Origin: Sphingobacteriaceae bacterium
GTDB lineage: Bacteria > Bacteroidota > Bacteroidia > Sphingobacteriales > Sphingobacteriaceae
DNA length: 64,000 nucleotides
Direction: 5' to 3'
NCBI GenBank assembly: GCA_029266635.1
Contig: JAQSWM010000001.1
Coordinates: 62,001 to 126,000, forward strand
Made by a program: the position numbers and the translations under genes. Below the pieces are notes generated by a model that saw only the letters and a program-made list of their open reading frames with translations, did not search any database and had not been told where the DNA came from. Within the stretch, counting starts at the first letter, position 1, and each line of letters starts with the position of its first letter. Positions 36,756 through 45,044 of the stretch are shown here, piece after piece.

Positions 36756-37598
36756 ATGAAAAATTTCTTACTCCTAGGTTTAGTTCTTGGATCTTTAACC
36801 TCGTTTGCACAAGATGAGGTGAAGTTTAAAGCTTACTTCAAGCCCGACAAAGTTTATCAGACAGCCACAACAACTTCATCGGAGACTCAGGTTAATTTCG
36901 AAGGCAACAATGAGAAGATTGAAGGAATAAAAGCTAAGGGGATCAAGCTGCCAATGATAGTTTCCGGTTCAAATGAACTGAAAACAACTATTGCTACCGG
37001 AAGCGTAACCGCTGAAAACGACTTTCCTGCAGAACTGAAGTACCACAAAATGTTGATCAATCAGACAATGAATGGCCAGGAGACAAGCAGCGAGAGCCCT
37101 ATTTCAGGACTGATCATCAAAGGGTATTACAACCAGGACAATAAGCTACGGGTCGACACCATGATCAGTGACAAAATCGACCAGAACATGAGAAATACTC
37201 TCAAATCAACTTTAGAGAATATTCAGCAGCAGATCACATTCCCTGAAAACCCAATGCACATTGGCGAGAGCTTTGACCAAAAACTTCCTATGGAAATTCC
37301 TGTAGCCGGATTAAATCCTGTTAAGGTACTTATCAATACCAATTATAAACTCAAAGAGATTAGCAATGGCAAGGCTAACTTTGATATTCTTCAAACGGTG
37401 GCTTTGGATATGAATAATAAGCAGGCGAATATCTCTGCGTCCGGGGGAGGGGCTGGCACTGCAGAATTTGACATTGCAAACAATTTGATTTCAAAATACG
37501 AGTCGGATTTAACAATGACAATGAAAACCACGGTCGATGATCTCACCATAACAGCTAAGACTAATACAACCTCGAAACAATTGATGTCAGTGGAATAA
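36756..37598 (+). CDS. Hypothetical exported protein
   Basis: 280 residues from the ATG at 36756, chosen because it gives a clean signal peptide (MKNFLLLGLVLGSLTSFAQ, cleavage after residue 19). An upstream in-frame ATG at 36618 would add 46 unlikely residues and bury the signal. The mature protein is rich in Thr, Asn and Lys, with alternating beta strands, and was not recognised as a named family. Probably periplasmic or outer-membrane associated. It stands alone between an intergenic hairpin and the next gene. Confidence 0.75.
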   Translation: MKNFLLLGLVLGSLTSFAQDEVKFKAYFKPDKVYQTATTTSSETQVNFEGNNEKIEGIKAKGIKLPMIVSGSNELKTTIATGSVTAENDFPAELKYHKMLINQTMNGQETSSESPISGLIIKGYYNQDNKLRVDTMISDKIDQNMRNTLKSTLENIQQQITFPENPMHIGESFDQKLPMEIPVAGLNPVKVLINTNYKLKEISNGKANFDILQTVALDMNNKQANISASGGGAGTAEFDIANNLISKYESDLTMTMKTTVDDLTITAKTNTTSKQLMSVE

Positions 37599-37637
37599 AC
37601 TGGGCCACACGCACACACCAGCATAGGTTTCAACAAT

Positions 37638-38324
37638 ATGATATCCCACCCTGACACCCAAATTCTCTGCGTCACCAATTTTCAGGATCTTGTTTCTACG
37701 CCATTTAATGGCGACGCCAATGCCATCTGCTGGACTCGTGAGCTGCTGGGCAATTTTTCAGAGATTGTGGAAAAGGTACAGTTGCACGAAAATATCGCAG
37801 AGCTCGAACAAGACGAACTTCGTGAGCTTCAATTGAGTGAACAAGGGCAGCTTGCACGCGAAATTCTCTTAAACGACTTCGAACTATTGAAGGCTCATGG
37901 CGCTTCGCCGGTGTTGAATGTCATCAAATACTACGACCGGGATGACGATCCATTTTTCCCAACAGACGTTTATTCATTTCATGTTGATCGCTCTCCCATA
38001 CCTACGGCTACATTTTTATGCACCTACTATGGCGAGCCCAGCGAAATAATGCCAAACTCAAAAGCCGAAAAGAAAGTGCTTATTCCGGCAATACGCAATG
38101 AACTGAAGAAAGCCTATGGCGGATCTGATGAGGGTTTTGAATCCTTCTTAAGTGAGCATTTCTTTGACCTTCACTACCAGGCAAACCCCGGCGCACGTCC
38201 AATCAGCTTAGGTGTGGGCAACTTATGGAGGCTGGCGGTTGACCATCCTGGAGGCAAACTTCCATGTATTCACCGGGCACCGAAAGAAAAAGCCGGGGAG
38301 AAAAGGTTGCTGATGATTTGTTGA
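37638..38324 (+). CDS. DUF1826-like protein
   Basis: 228 residues, soluble. The C-terminal half carries YSFHVDRSPIPTATFLCTYY and ends with a CIHRAP...GEKRLLMIC motif, the pattern of the DUF1826 family, whose function is unknown. The paired His-x-Asp and later His suggest a cupin-like, possibly iron-dependent dioxygenase-type fold; this is an inference. The next gene, a GNAT acetyltransferase, starts 18 bases later. Confidence 0.65.
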   Translation: MISHPDTQILCVTNFQDLVSTPFNGDANAICWTRELLGNFSEIVEKVQLHENIAELEQDELRELQLSEQGQLAREILLNDFELLKAHGASPVLNVIKYYDRDDDPFFPTDVYSFHVDRSPIPTATFLCTYYGEPSEIMPNSKAEKKVLIPAIRNELKKAYGGSDEGFESFLSEHFFDLHYQANPGARPISLGVGNLWRLAVDHPGGKLPCIHRAPKEKAGEKRLLMIC

Positions 38325-38342
38325 AAGAGACGACCTTTGCTT

Positions 38343-38873
38343 ATGCTCTCCATCCGCCCTGCCACCATCCAAGACGTTGAAATTCTCGCCTCTTTGGGCC
38401 GGCAAACATTTCATGAAGCTTACGCTGATCAAAACAGCGAGGAGGATATGCAGAGCTACATTTCTAAGAACTTTTCGGGAGAACAGATAAGCCAGAAGAT
38501 CAATGAACCGGGTGCGTTCTTCTTCATTGCAGAATATAACGGCGTGCCCGTAGGCTACACCAGGTACGGAAGCAGCAGCATATCTGCGCTCGACGGGCAA
38601 AATGCAATTGGGCTCGAACGGATCTATATTTTAAATGAGTTCCAAGGGAAAGGCATAGGTCGGAGGTTGGTTGATCATGCCATTGATTTTGCCCGGGCGG
38701 CAGGAAAAGAAATGATCTGGCTGGGCGTATGGGAGAAAAATTATAACGCACTGGGCTTCTACACCAGGATGGGCTTTAGAAAGGTTGGAGAGAAAACATT
38801 TACCATCGGCAGCGATGTTCAGAATGATTACGTGATGGCATTAAAGGTACAGGAGGGCAATGCTTTACACTAG
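38343..38873 (+). CDS. GNAT family N-acetyltransferase
   Basis: 176 residues from the ATG at 38343 (MLSIRPATIQDVEILASLGR). A TTG two codons upstream is less likely. The acetyl-CoA-binding motif A is ERIYILNEFQGKGIGRRLVD (about 97-116), followed by NYNALGFYTRMGFRKVGEKT, typical of the fold. The substrate is unknown. It follows the DUF1826-like gene closely and is probably co-transcribed with it. Confidence 0.9.
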   Translation: MLSIRPATIQDVEILASLGRQTFHEAYADQNSEEDMQSYISKNFSGEQISQKINEPGAFFFIAEYNGVPVGYTRYGSSSISALDGQNAIGLERIYILNEFQGKGIGRRLVDHAIDFARAAGKEMIWLGVWEKNYNALGFYTRMGFRKVGEKTFTIGSDVQNDYVMALKVQEGNALH

Positions 38874-38895
38874 CTTCAAACGAGCAAAACACATA

Positions 38896-38918
38896 GAAAA
38901 GCCCCTTTTCAGAGGCTT
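38896..38918 (-). terminator. Intrinsic terminator downstream of tonB
   Basis: On the minus strand AAGCCTCT-GAAA-AGGGGCTT forms an 8-bp stem (one G-T) with a GAAA tetraloop, followed by TTTTCT. It sits just past the tonB stop codon. Confidence 0.75.
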
Positions 38919-38922
38919 CCAA

Positions 38923-39762
38923 TTATTCTCCTAAATTAAACACGATCGGTACCGTGTATTGCACCCGCACCCTTCTTCCGTTCTGCTCGCCGGGATGCCA
39001 TGCCGGAGCTTTCTTAATCACCCGCACCGCCTCCTGATCACAGCCCGCCCCTATTCCTCGTATAACTTGTACACTGCTAAGCGAGCCATCTGTTTCAACA
39101 ATGAAGCTTACAATCACACGCCCCTGCACATTGCTCTCCTGCGCTTGCGATGGATATCTCAAATTCTTGCTCAAAAACTTGCTGAAAGCTTCTTGTCCGC
39201 CGGGGAATTCAGGCATGTGCTGCACACTTATAAAAGGTTGGTTGCTGGCCGAAGTTCCCGCTTCAGTTCCTCCCGTGCCCTCTCCCCCGCTATTACCCGT
39301 TGCGTTTGTGCCCGGCCCTACATCTATTCCGCTTACATCTTCCGTCCCTATTATCAAGGTAGCAAGCTGCCTTTGCGTAGGCATTTCAACCATCACCTGA
39401 TCTGCGGAAACAACAACAGGCCTGGCGTTATTTATAGTGTGCTGCTTAACCGCAGGCGCTGCCGGCCTGGCTGCAGCAGCCTGAGGCTTGGGCTGAGCCT
39501 TCGGCATCAGGTAAACAATAGTTCCATCAGGCTTTTCAATCGAAGGAACATTTAGCACTGGCAAAGCCGAGTTTTGAAACCGGCTGTAAAGGAAAGCGCC
39601 CGTTATGGAAAAAACGAAGAACGAAGCCGAGAAAAGCATTGCCTTGGCAAGCCGGGCAGAATAGTTCTGGCGCAATTCATAAGCTCCGTAAAGTTTGTTG
39701 CGCTGGGCGAATACAAGTTCGAGCCACTCGTTCCTGTACACATTTGATTTTAAGTTTAGCAT
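38923..39762 (-). CDS. TonB family energy transducer
   Basis: 279 residues. A short cytoplasmic N-terminus containing LVFAQRNKLYGAYELRQNYS, a hallmark of Bacteroidota TonB, leads to one membrane helix near 40-60. A Pro/Ala/Lys/Gln-rich periplasmic spacer (about 85-110) and a Gly/Thr-rich segment (about 150-170) follow, then a C-terminal TonB domain with MPEFPGGQEAFSKFLSKNLR, GRVIVSFIVETDGS and YTVPIVF. It would pass proton-motive energy to outer-membrane SusC/TonB-dependent receptors. No exbBD genes are adjacent. Confidence 0.92.
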   Translation of the reverse strand: MLNLKSNVYRNEWLELVFAQRNKLYGAYELRQNYSARLAKAMLFSASFFVFSITGAFLYSRFQNSALPVLNVPSIEKPDGTIVYLMPKAQPKPQAAAARPAAPAVKQHTINNARPVVVSADQVMVEMPTQRQLATLIIGTEDVSGIDVGPGTNATGNSGGEGTGGTEAGTSASNQPFISVQHMPEFPGGQEAFSKFLSKNLRYPSQAQESNVQGRVIVSFIVETDGSLSSVQVIRGIGAGCDQEAVRVIKKAPAWHPGEQNGRRVRVQYTVPIVFNLGE

Positions 39763-39927
39763 AGCGGTTGAGTTTCTTTATGGATGTTGCGTGCAAGCTG
39801 ATTCCATAATTTTTAGCTACGCCTTTCCTCATCAGGAGTATTTTTAAACATTTTGCATCTAATCCCGCTATTTTTTTCATATTTGAGCAACAAACCAAGT
39901 AATTATTTGCAGCAATCTTAACAAAAC

Positions 39928-42102
39928 ATGTCAAACCTTCGCTTTCAAGCTTTAAACGCTGTACTTTCCCGTACAACTCCGGAAGTAAAAACCCCTTCGC
40001 CAAAAATTTCAGATTATTTCGGCACGAATGTTTTCGATAAAAAGAAAATGAAAGAGTTTTTATCGAAAGATGCCTACACAGCCATCAACAATTCGATTTA
40101 CTCGGGCGAGCCGATGGACCGGGAAATAGCAGAGCAGGTTGCTTCCGCGATGAAGGCCTGGGCAATGGGCAAAGGCGCAACGCACTATACACACTGGTTT
40201 CAGCCGCTAACAGGCACTACTGCAGAAAAGCACGATTCATTCTTTGAGCCTGGAAATGATGGAGCAGGCATCGAGAAGTTTTCTGGCGAAGCGTTGGCCC
40301 AGCAGGAGCCTGATGCATCCAGCTTCCCGAACGGTGGCATCCGCAGCACATTTGAAGCTCGTGGCTACACAGCATGGGATCCATCCTCCCCTGCCTTTAT
40401 CATGGCTAAAACGCTTTGCATCCCAACAGTTTTCATCTCATACACCGGAGAAGCACTTGACTATAAAGCACCTCTGCTGAAGGCTTTGAGCGTGATGGAC
40501 AAAGCGGCGGTTGGCGTGGCTCAGTATTTTGATAAAGCGATTGAAAAGGTAAATGCATCGCTGGGAATTGAACAGGAATATTTTCTGGTTGACCTCGCAT
40601 TATTTAACGCAAGGCCCGATCTGGCACTTACCGGCAGGGCATTGTTCGGGCATATGTCTGCAAAGAACCAGCAGTTGGAAGACCATTATTTCGGTTCCAT
40701 CCCCGACAGGGTTATTGCTTTCATGCAAGACTTTGAAACCGAAGCATTCTTGCTTGGAATTCCGCTCAAAACACGCCACAACGAGGTTGCTCCTTCGCAG
40801 TTTGAGGTTGCACCGATGTACGAGGAAATCAACCTCGCGATAGACCATAATCAGTTACTGACAGACCTGATGGATAAAGTGGCCCGCCGCCACAATTTCA
40901 AGGTATTGCTTCATGAAAAACCTTATGCGGGTGTAAACGGGTCAGGGAAGCACAATAACTGGTCTTTGATTACCAACACAGGCAAAAACCTTCTTTCTCC
41001 GGGCCGTACGCCAAAAAACAACCTGATGTTCCTCACGTTTTTCGTGAATACCATCCGGGCGGTGTATGAGCATGCAGATCTGCTTCGTGCATCAATAGCT
41101 TCCGTAAACAATGATCACCGTTTAGGTGCCAACGAAGCTCCGCCTGCAATCATCTCTATTTTTGTGGGAAGCCACTTGAACAGTGTGCTGGATGAGATTG
41201 AATCATCGCGGATTTCTTCTAAAATGAAGCAGGAAACTGCTCTTTGGACTAATATCCCGAAGATCCCGCAGATCCTGCTTGACAATACAGACCGTAACCG
41301 TACTTCGCCTTTTGCCTTTACAGGAAATAAGTTTGAGTTGAGAGCGGTAGGTTCATCAGCAAACTCATCGCACCCGATGACAATTTTGAACCTGATTGTT
41401 GCTGATCAGTTAAACAAGTTCAAGGCTGAGGTTGATAAGCTCCTGAAAAAAGGAGAAAAGAAAGACGTCGCCCTGATGACCATCATCAAAAAGTACATCA
41501 AAGAATCAAAGTCTATCCGTTTTGAGGGCAATGGTTACAGCGAAGAGTGGGCTGAAGAAGCAGCAAAAAGAGGCTTATCAAACATCAAAACAACTCCGAA
41601 AGCTTTAGATGTGCTTTTAGCGGAAAAGACAGAAAAGCTGTTCACTGAAACCCGCGTATTCAGCAAACGCGAAGCACATGCACGGCATGAAATCCTTTTG
41701 GAAAGCTATTTCAAGAAACTTCAGATTGAAGCCCGTGTGATGGGAGAATTGGTAAACAACGTGATCATCCCTTCGGCTATCGGCTATCAGACATCCCTGA
41801 TCCAGAACGTAAAAGGCCTGAAAGATATAGGGCTCGGCGAGGAAACCTACACTGCACAGATTGACATCATTAAAAAGATCTCTGAACATGTAAACTTCAT
41901 CAAAACCAACAATGCTGAAATGATTGAAGAGCGTAAAAAGGCAAACAAGATTGAAGACCTGCGTGACCGCTCAATTGCGTATGACGAGAAGGTCAAATCT
42001 TACTTCGATCCAATCCGCTACCATGTAGACAAGCTGGAACAATTGATCGACGATGCCTGCTGGCCGCTTCCAAAATTCAGGGAGCTACTGTTCATCAAAT
42101 AG
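39928..42102 (+). CDS. glnN: Glutamine synthetase type III
   Basis: 724 residues, the usual length for GSIII. Recognisable segments are YFGTNVFDKKKMKEFLS, HYTHWFQPLTGTTAEKHDSF, KTRHNEVAPSQFEVAP and NDHRLGANEAPPAIIS. It makes glutamine from glutamate, ammonia and ATP in the cytoplasm as a dodecamer. Type III enzymes are typical of Bacteroidota and cyanobacteria. It is transcribed alone, divergent from tonB, and ends at a strong hairpin terminator. Confidence 0.97.
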   Translation: MSNLRFQALNAVLSRTTPEVKTPSPKISDYFGTNVFDKKKMKEFLSKDAYTAINNSIYSGEPMDREIAEQVASAMKAWAMGKGATHYTHWFQPLTGTTAEKHDSFFEPGNDGAGIEKFSGEALAQQEPDASSFPNGGIRSTFEARGYTAWDPSSPAFIMAKTLCIPTVFISYTGEALDYKAPLLKALSVMDKAAVGVAQYFDKAIEKVNASLGIEQEYFLVDLALFNARPDLALTGRALFGHMSAKNQQLEDHYFGSIPDRVIAFMQDFETEAFLLGIPLKTRHNEVAPSQFEVAPMYEEINLAIDHNQLLTDLMDKVARRHNFKVLLHEKPYAGVNGSGKHNNWSLITNTGKNLLSPGRTPKNNLMFLTFFVNTIRAVYEHADLLRASIASVNNDHRLGANEAPPAIISIFVGSHLNSVLDEIESSRISSKMKQETALWTNIPKIPQILLDNTDRNRTSPFAFTGNKFELRAVGSSANSSHPMTILNLIVADQLNKFKAEVDKLLKKGEKKDVALMTIIKKYIKESKSIRFEGNGYSEEWAEEAAKRGLSNIKTTPKALDVLLAEKTEKLFTETRVFSKREAHARHEILLESYFKKLQIEARVMGELVNNVIIPSAIGYQTSLIQNVKGLKDIGLGEETYTAQIDIIKKISEHVNFIKTNNAEMIEERKKANKIEDLRDRSIAYDEKVKSYFDPIRYHVDKLEQLIDDACWPLPKFRELLFIK

Positions 42103-42114
42103 CAATTAACACAT

Positions 42115-42150
42115 GTAAAAGCTTCGTCGAGACGAAGCTTTTACTATTTT
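42115..42150 (+). terminator. Intrinsic terminator downstream of glnN
   Basis: GTAAAAGCTTCGTC and GACGAAGCTTTTAC form a perfect 14-bp stem with a 2-base centre, followed by TATTTT. It begins 12 bases after the glnN stop. Confidence 0.8.
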
Positions 42151-42170
42151 AGTGAATAATAAGTTAAGCT

Positions 42171-42599
42171 ATGGAAGAAACTAAAACTTCAAAAAGCAGC
42201 GTCGAAATCAAAGCAGATGTTGAACAGGTTTGGGATGCATTGGTGAATCCTGAAAAGATAAAACATTATTTGTTTGGCACCCAAACCTCATCGGATTGGA
42301 AAGTGGGAAGCCCGATAACTTTTAAAGGAGAGTGGGAAGGAAAATCGTACGAAGACAAAGGAACAATCCTTGAGATAGAGCGACCACGATTATTAAAGTA
42401 CTCTTATTGGAGCTCAATGTCGGGCAAGGAGGATAAGCCTGAGAATTATGTGAATGTTACTTATCGCGTTCAGGAAAATGATGGCTCGTGTATATTGACA
42501 ATAAGCCAGGGTGGGATAAAATCCGAAACGGAGCTTGAGCACATGGACCAGAATTGGAGCCACGTTCTTCAATCAATCAAGGAACTGGTAGAACAATAA
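42171..42599 (+). CDS. SRPBCC (AHSA1-like) domain protein
   Basis: 142 residues. The start TSKSSVEIKADVEQVWDALV, the central IEIERPRLLKYSYWS pattern and a C-terminal helix (MDQNWSHVLQSIKELVEQ) fit the START-like AHSA1 fold that binds hydrophobic ligands. No catalytic residues can be named. Soluble, cytoplasmic. It lies right after the glnN terminator and is 10 bases ahead of the HExxH protein gene, with which it may share a transcript. Confidence 0.88.
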   Translation: MEETKTSKSSVEIKADVEQVWDALVNPEKIKHYLFGTQTSSDWKVGSPITFKGEWEGKSYEDKGTILEIERPRLLKYSYWSSMSGKEDKPENYVNVTYRVQENDGSCILTISQGGIKSETELEHMDQNWSHVLQSIKELVEQ

Positions 42600-42609
42600 C
42601 CTTGCTTTC

Positions 42610-43236
42610 GTGACCATAAAGCCCTACCTGCTAACTTTCGCTCTTGTCGTTAGTATTTTCCACCTTGCAGTATCGCAAACAAAGGCGAACACGTCGGCGG
42701 TTATCTACAAAGGATTCAGCATTAAAACCAGCGAGAAGTTAGATGGAGTTAAATCATCCAGGATGCTGGTGATGATAAAAAAGCACATCGACTACTTACC
42801 ATACTACGTGAACGAAAAGATGCTGGAGTTGTTCAAAACCGTTCCCATCCTTCTTTCTGCACCCGAAGACACTAAAAACCCTGTTCACGGTCCGGGGGCT
42901 TTCGGCGCAGGCAAGCTGAGGATCTTTCCGGCAATACTAAACTTCTCACCTAACAAACCTGTGCTGCTTCACGAGTACATGCATGCGTACCACTTCAAGG
43001 TGCTGGGAACACAAAACCCCGATGTCATCAAATATTATGAGCAGGCAAAAGCCTCGGGCATTTACCCGGCTGGAGCTTATTTGCTGAAGAATAAACAGGA
43101 GTTTTTCGCAATGGCGGCAAGCACGATGCTGTCCGGCGAAATTGCCAGGGAGCCGTTCACACGAGAAAAGCTGGAAAAAGAAATGCCTGAATGTGCGGCC
43201 TGGCTAAGGAAGCTGCTTGGAATTCAAGAAGATTAA
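42610..43236 (+). CDS. Secreted HExxH metallopeptidase-like protein
   Basis: 208 residues from a GTG start at 42610, the only start that keeps the signal peptide (hydrophobic run LLTFALVVSIFHLAV, cleavage near residue 22). The motif HEYMHAYH (about residues 121-128) contains a zinc-binding HExxH, and a Glu in LKNKQEFFAMAAS, about 38 residues later, is a candidate third ligand. The arrangement resembles compact exported zinc peptidases; no specific family was recognised. Probably active outside the cytoplasm. Its stop overlaps that of the convergent DsbA-like gene in the palindrome TTAA. Confidence 0.72.
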   Translation: MTIKPYLLTFALVVSIFHLAVSQTKANTSAVIYKGFSIKTSEKLDGVKSSRMLVMIKKHIDYLPYYVNEKMLELFKTVPILLSAPEDTKNPVHGPGAFGAGKLRIFPAILNFSPNKPVLLHEYMHAYHFKVLGTQNPDVIKYYEQAKASGIYPAGAYLLKNKQEFFAMAASTMLSGEIAREPFTREKLEKEMPECAAWLRKLLGIQED

Positions 43237-43880
43237 GCCTCACCTAATTCTTTCAGTACATTTTCAATCCTCGCCTCTAAGGTTTCCAAATCTGTAAATC
43301 CGCGGGCGAGCAGGTAAAAATGTTCCTCTTTGTTTTGCAGGAGCACAGCGGGATAGCCTGTAACGCCCAACTGCCTCGCCAAGGCGAAATCATAATAAGC
43401 CGCTTGCTTAAATTCTTCCATCTGCATTTTATAGACAAACTCATCCGGATCAATACCGAAGTTAACAGCATGGTAGCGGTACACGTCATCATCATTTAAA
43501 TCTCTGCCTTCAAAATAAAGCGAGTTCTGGATATCGTGTGCAAACACGATTGCTTTGTCTGGCTGATAGGATTTAAAGGTTGATAAGGCAATGGCTGGCT
43601 TTTCTGAGTCAAAGATCATCTCTCCTCTTTCGAGTTGCGATAAGAAAGGTTCTCCGAACACGATGCCCGTAGTTTGCTCAACCGTTTTATAAGCCGTCTG
43701 AATAAACGCAGCCACAACGCCAACAGGACCCGACCGATCACCCAGCATCATGCCTCCGCTCAGCACTTCAAAGTCAAACCTCTCCTGCTGATGGTCATAA
43801 ATTGACTTAATAACGGGGCTAAAGCCATAGCACCAGCCACACAGCGCATCGTACACGTAAATTATCTTGAGCTTTTCCAT
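43233..43880 (-). CDS. DsbA/FrnE family thioredoxin-like protein
   Basis: 215 residues. The active-site motif is CGWC at about 14-17 in IIYVYDALCGWCYGFSPVIK, followed by a helical insertion and a cis-Pro loop GVTGYPAVLLQ. This is the DsbA-like family, cytoplasmic FrnE type, since no signal peptide is present. It probably takes part in thiol redox chemistry. Its stop shares TTAA with the convergent peptidase-like gene. Confidence 0.9.
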   Translation of the reverse strand: MEKLKIIYVYDALCGWCYGFSPVIKSIYDHQQERFDFEVLSGGMMLGDRSGPVGVVAAFIQTAYKTVEQTTGIVFGEPFLSQLERGEMIFDSEKPAIALSTFKSYQPDKAIVFAHDIQNSLYFEGRDLNDDDVYRYHAVNFGIDPDEFVYKMQMEEFKQAAYYDFALARQLGVTGYPAVLLQNKEEHFYLLARGFTDLETLEARIENVLKELGEA

Positions 43881-43944
43881 TTATCCACAACCAAAAACTT
43901 ATAAGTTCTAAAAACCATCTTTACTTTCCAGTGTAAAGGATCCG

Positions 43945-44964
43945 CTAAGCATCCGCCGATTCAAGTATTTCTAGCTGACAATCAATATCTTCTTCTGTTA
44001 CCGGAAACGGCTCATCATCCCTGATGTACTTGCAAACTGCATCAAAAAGGCGACTGTAATTAGCCGGCAGAGCTGTGAGGTATTCGGTGCTACGTCTTCC
44101 TGACTCATCTACTATCGTGAGCTTGCCTTCGCTGCCATCCGGCTCAATACCGTATTGTTCATCGGTTGGCAAAATCTCTTTGTCAAGCTGCGCCTCCTGA
44201 ACATCGGTGCGGTTCTTCAGGTATGAGCCGTTCACGCCATGCGCAACAAACGAAGGCAGAGGCTCGGCACAAAGCAGGCTGGCGGCAACGTAAACATTCA
44301 GTCCTTCAGGATAAATCAGGTGTACAGAAAGATAATCATCCACCTTCGAACCGGGGCGATTTGTTCCTGTGATTTTGAAAGCTTTCAGTGGCTTGCCAAA
44401 AAGGCTGATTGCCTGATCCAGCAGGTGCGGGCCAAGGTCGAAGGAGATACCTGAGCCGGGCACCGGAGTTTCTTTAAAAGCCTTGGGACCGGGCTCCCTC
44501 TTGTATCGGTCAAACCGAAGTTCAACCTCTATCAATTTGCCAAGCTCTCCGCCTTCAATTACATTCTTCAGCGACTGAAAATCGCTGTCCCACCTCCGGT
44601 TTTGGTATGCCATCACCTTCTTTCCCATCTGTCTGCCCAAATCAAAAACTTCCTTAGCTTCCGCCGATGAGGTGGCAAACGGCTTTTCAACCAAGATATG
44701 CTTTCCTGCCTCCAAAGCCTTTTTAGCGAACTCGTAATGTGTGTTGTTAGGTGTATTTATTATCACAAGTTCTACGGCTTCATCCTGCAGCAGCTCATCT
44801 ACACTGTTATAACTTTTTACATCAGGATATCTTTCAGTTGCAGTTTTTTTGTTTCGTTCTGTTACCGCATACAACTCGAATCCGGGATTTGTAGCTACAA
44901 ACGGCGCATGAAATAACCGACCCGACATGCCGTACGCTAAAATTCCTGTTTTTATTGGCTCCAT
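43945..44964 (-). CDS. Gfo/Idh/MocA family oxidoreductase
   Basis: 339 residues from the ATG at 44964; a TTG three codons upstream is less likely. The Rossmann nucleotide-binding start is IKTGILAYGMSGRLFHAPFV and the signature VLVEKPFATSSAEAKE (written here as read in the frame HILVEKPFA) lies near residue 93. The C-terminal half is the alpha/beta domain that binds the sugar substrate. It would use NAD(P) to oxidise or reduce a sugar or polyol. Divergent from the GT39-like gene across 80 bases. Confidence 0.92.
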   Translation of the reverse strand: MEPIKTGILAYGMSGRLFHAPFVATNPGFELYAVTERNKKTATERYPDVKSYNSVDELLQDEAVELVIINTPNNTHYEFAKKALEAGKHILVEKPFATSSAEAKEVFDLGRQMGKKVMAYQNRRWDSDFQSLKNVIEGGELGKLIEVELRFDRYKREPGPKAFKETPVPGSGISFDLGPHLLDQAISLFGKPLKAFKITGTNRPGSKVDDYLSVHLIYPEGLNVYVAASLLCAEPLPSFVAHGVNGSYLKNRTDVQEAQLDKEILPTDEQYGIEPDGSEGKLTIVDESGRRSTEYLTALPANYSRLFDAVCKYIRDDEPFPVTEEDIDCQLEILESADA

Positions 44965-45044
44965 GTTGTGCAATGTACGTTAAAGAGTGTTGTTTTGGCT
45001 TTCGATTCTGATACTCTACCTTAGCAGGACAACAGCTACAACCT

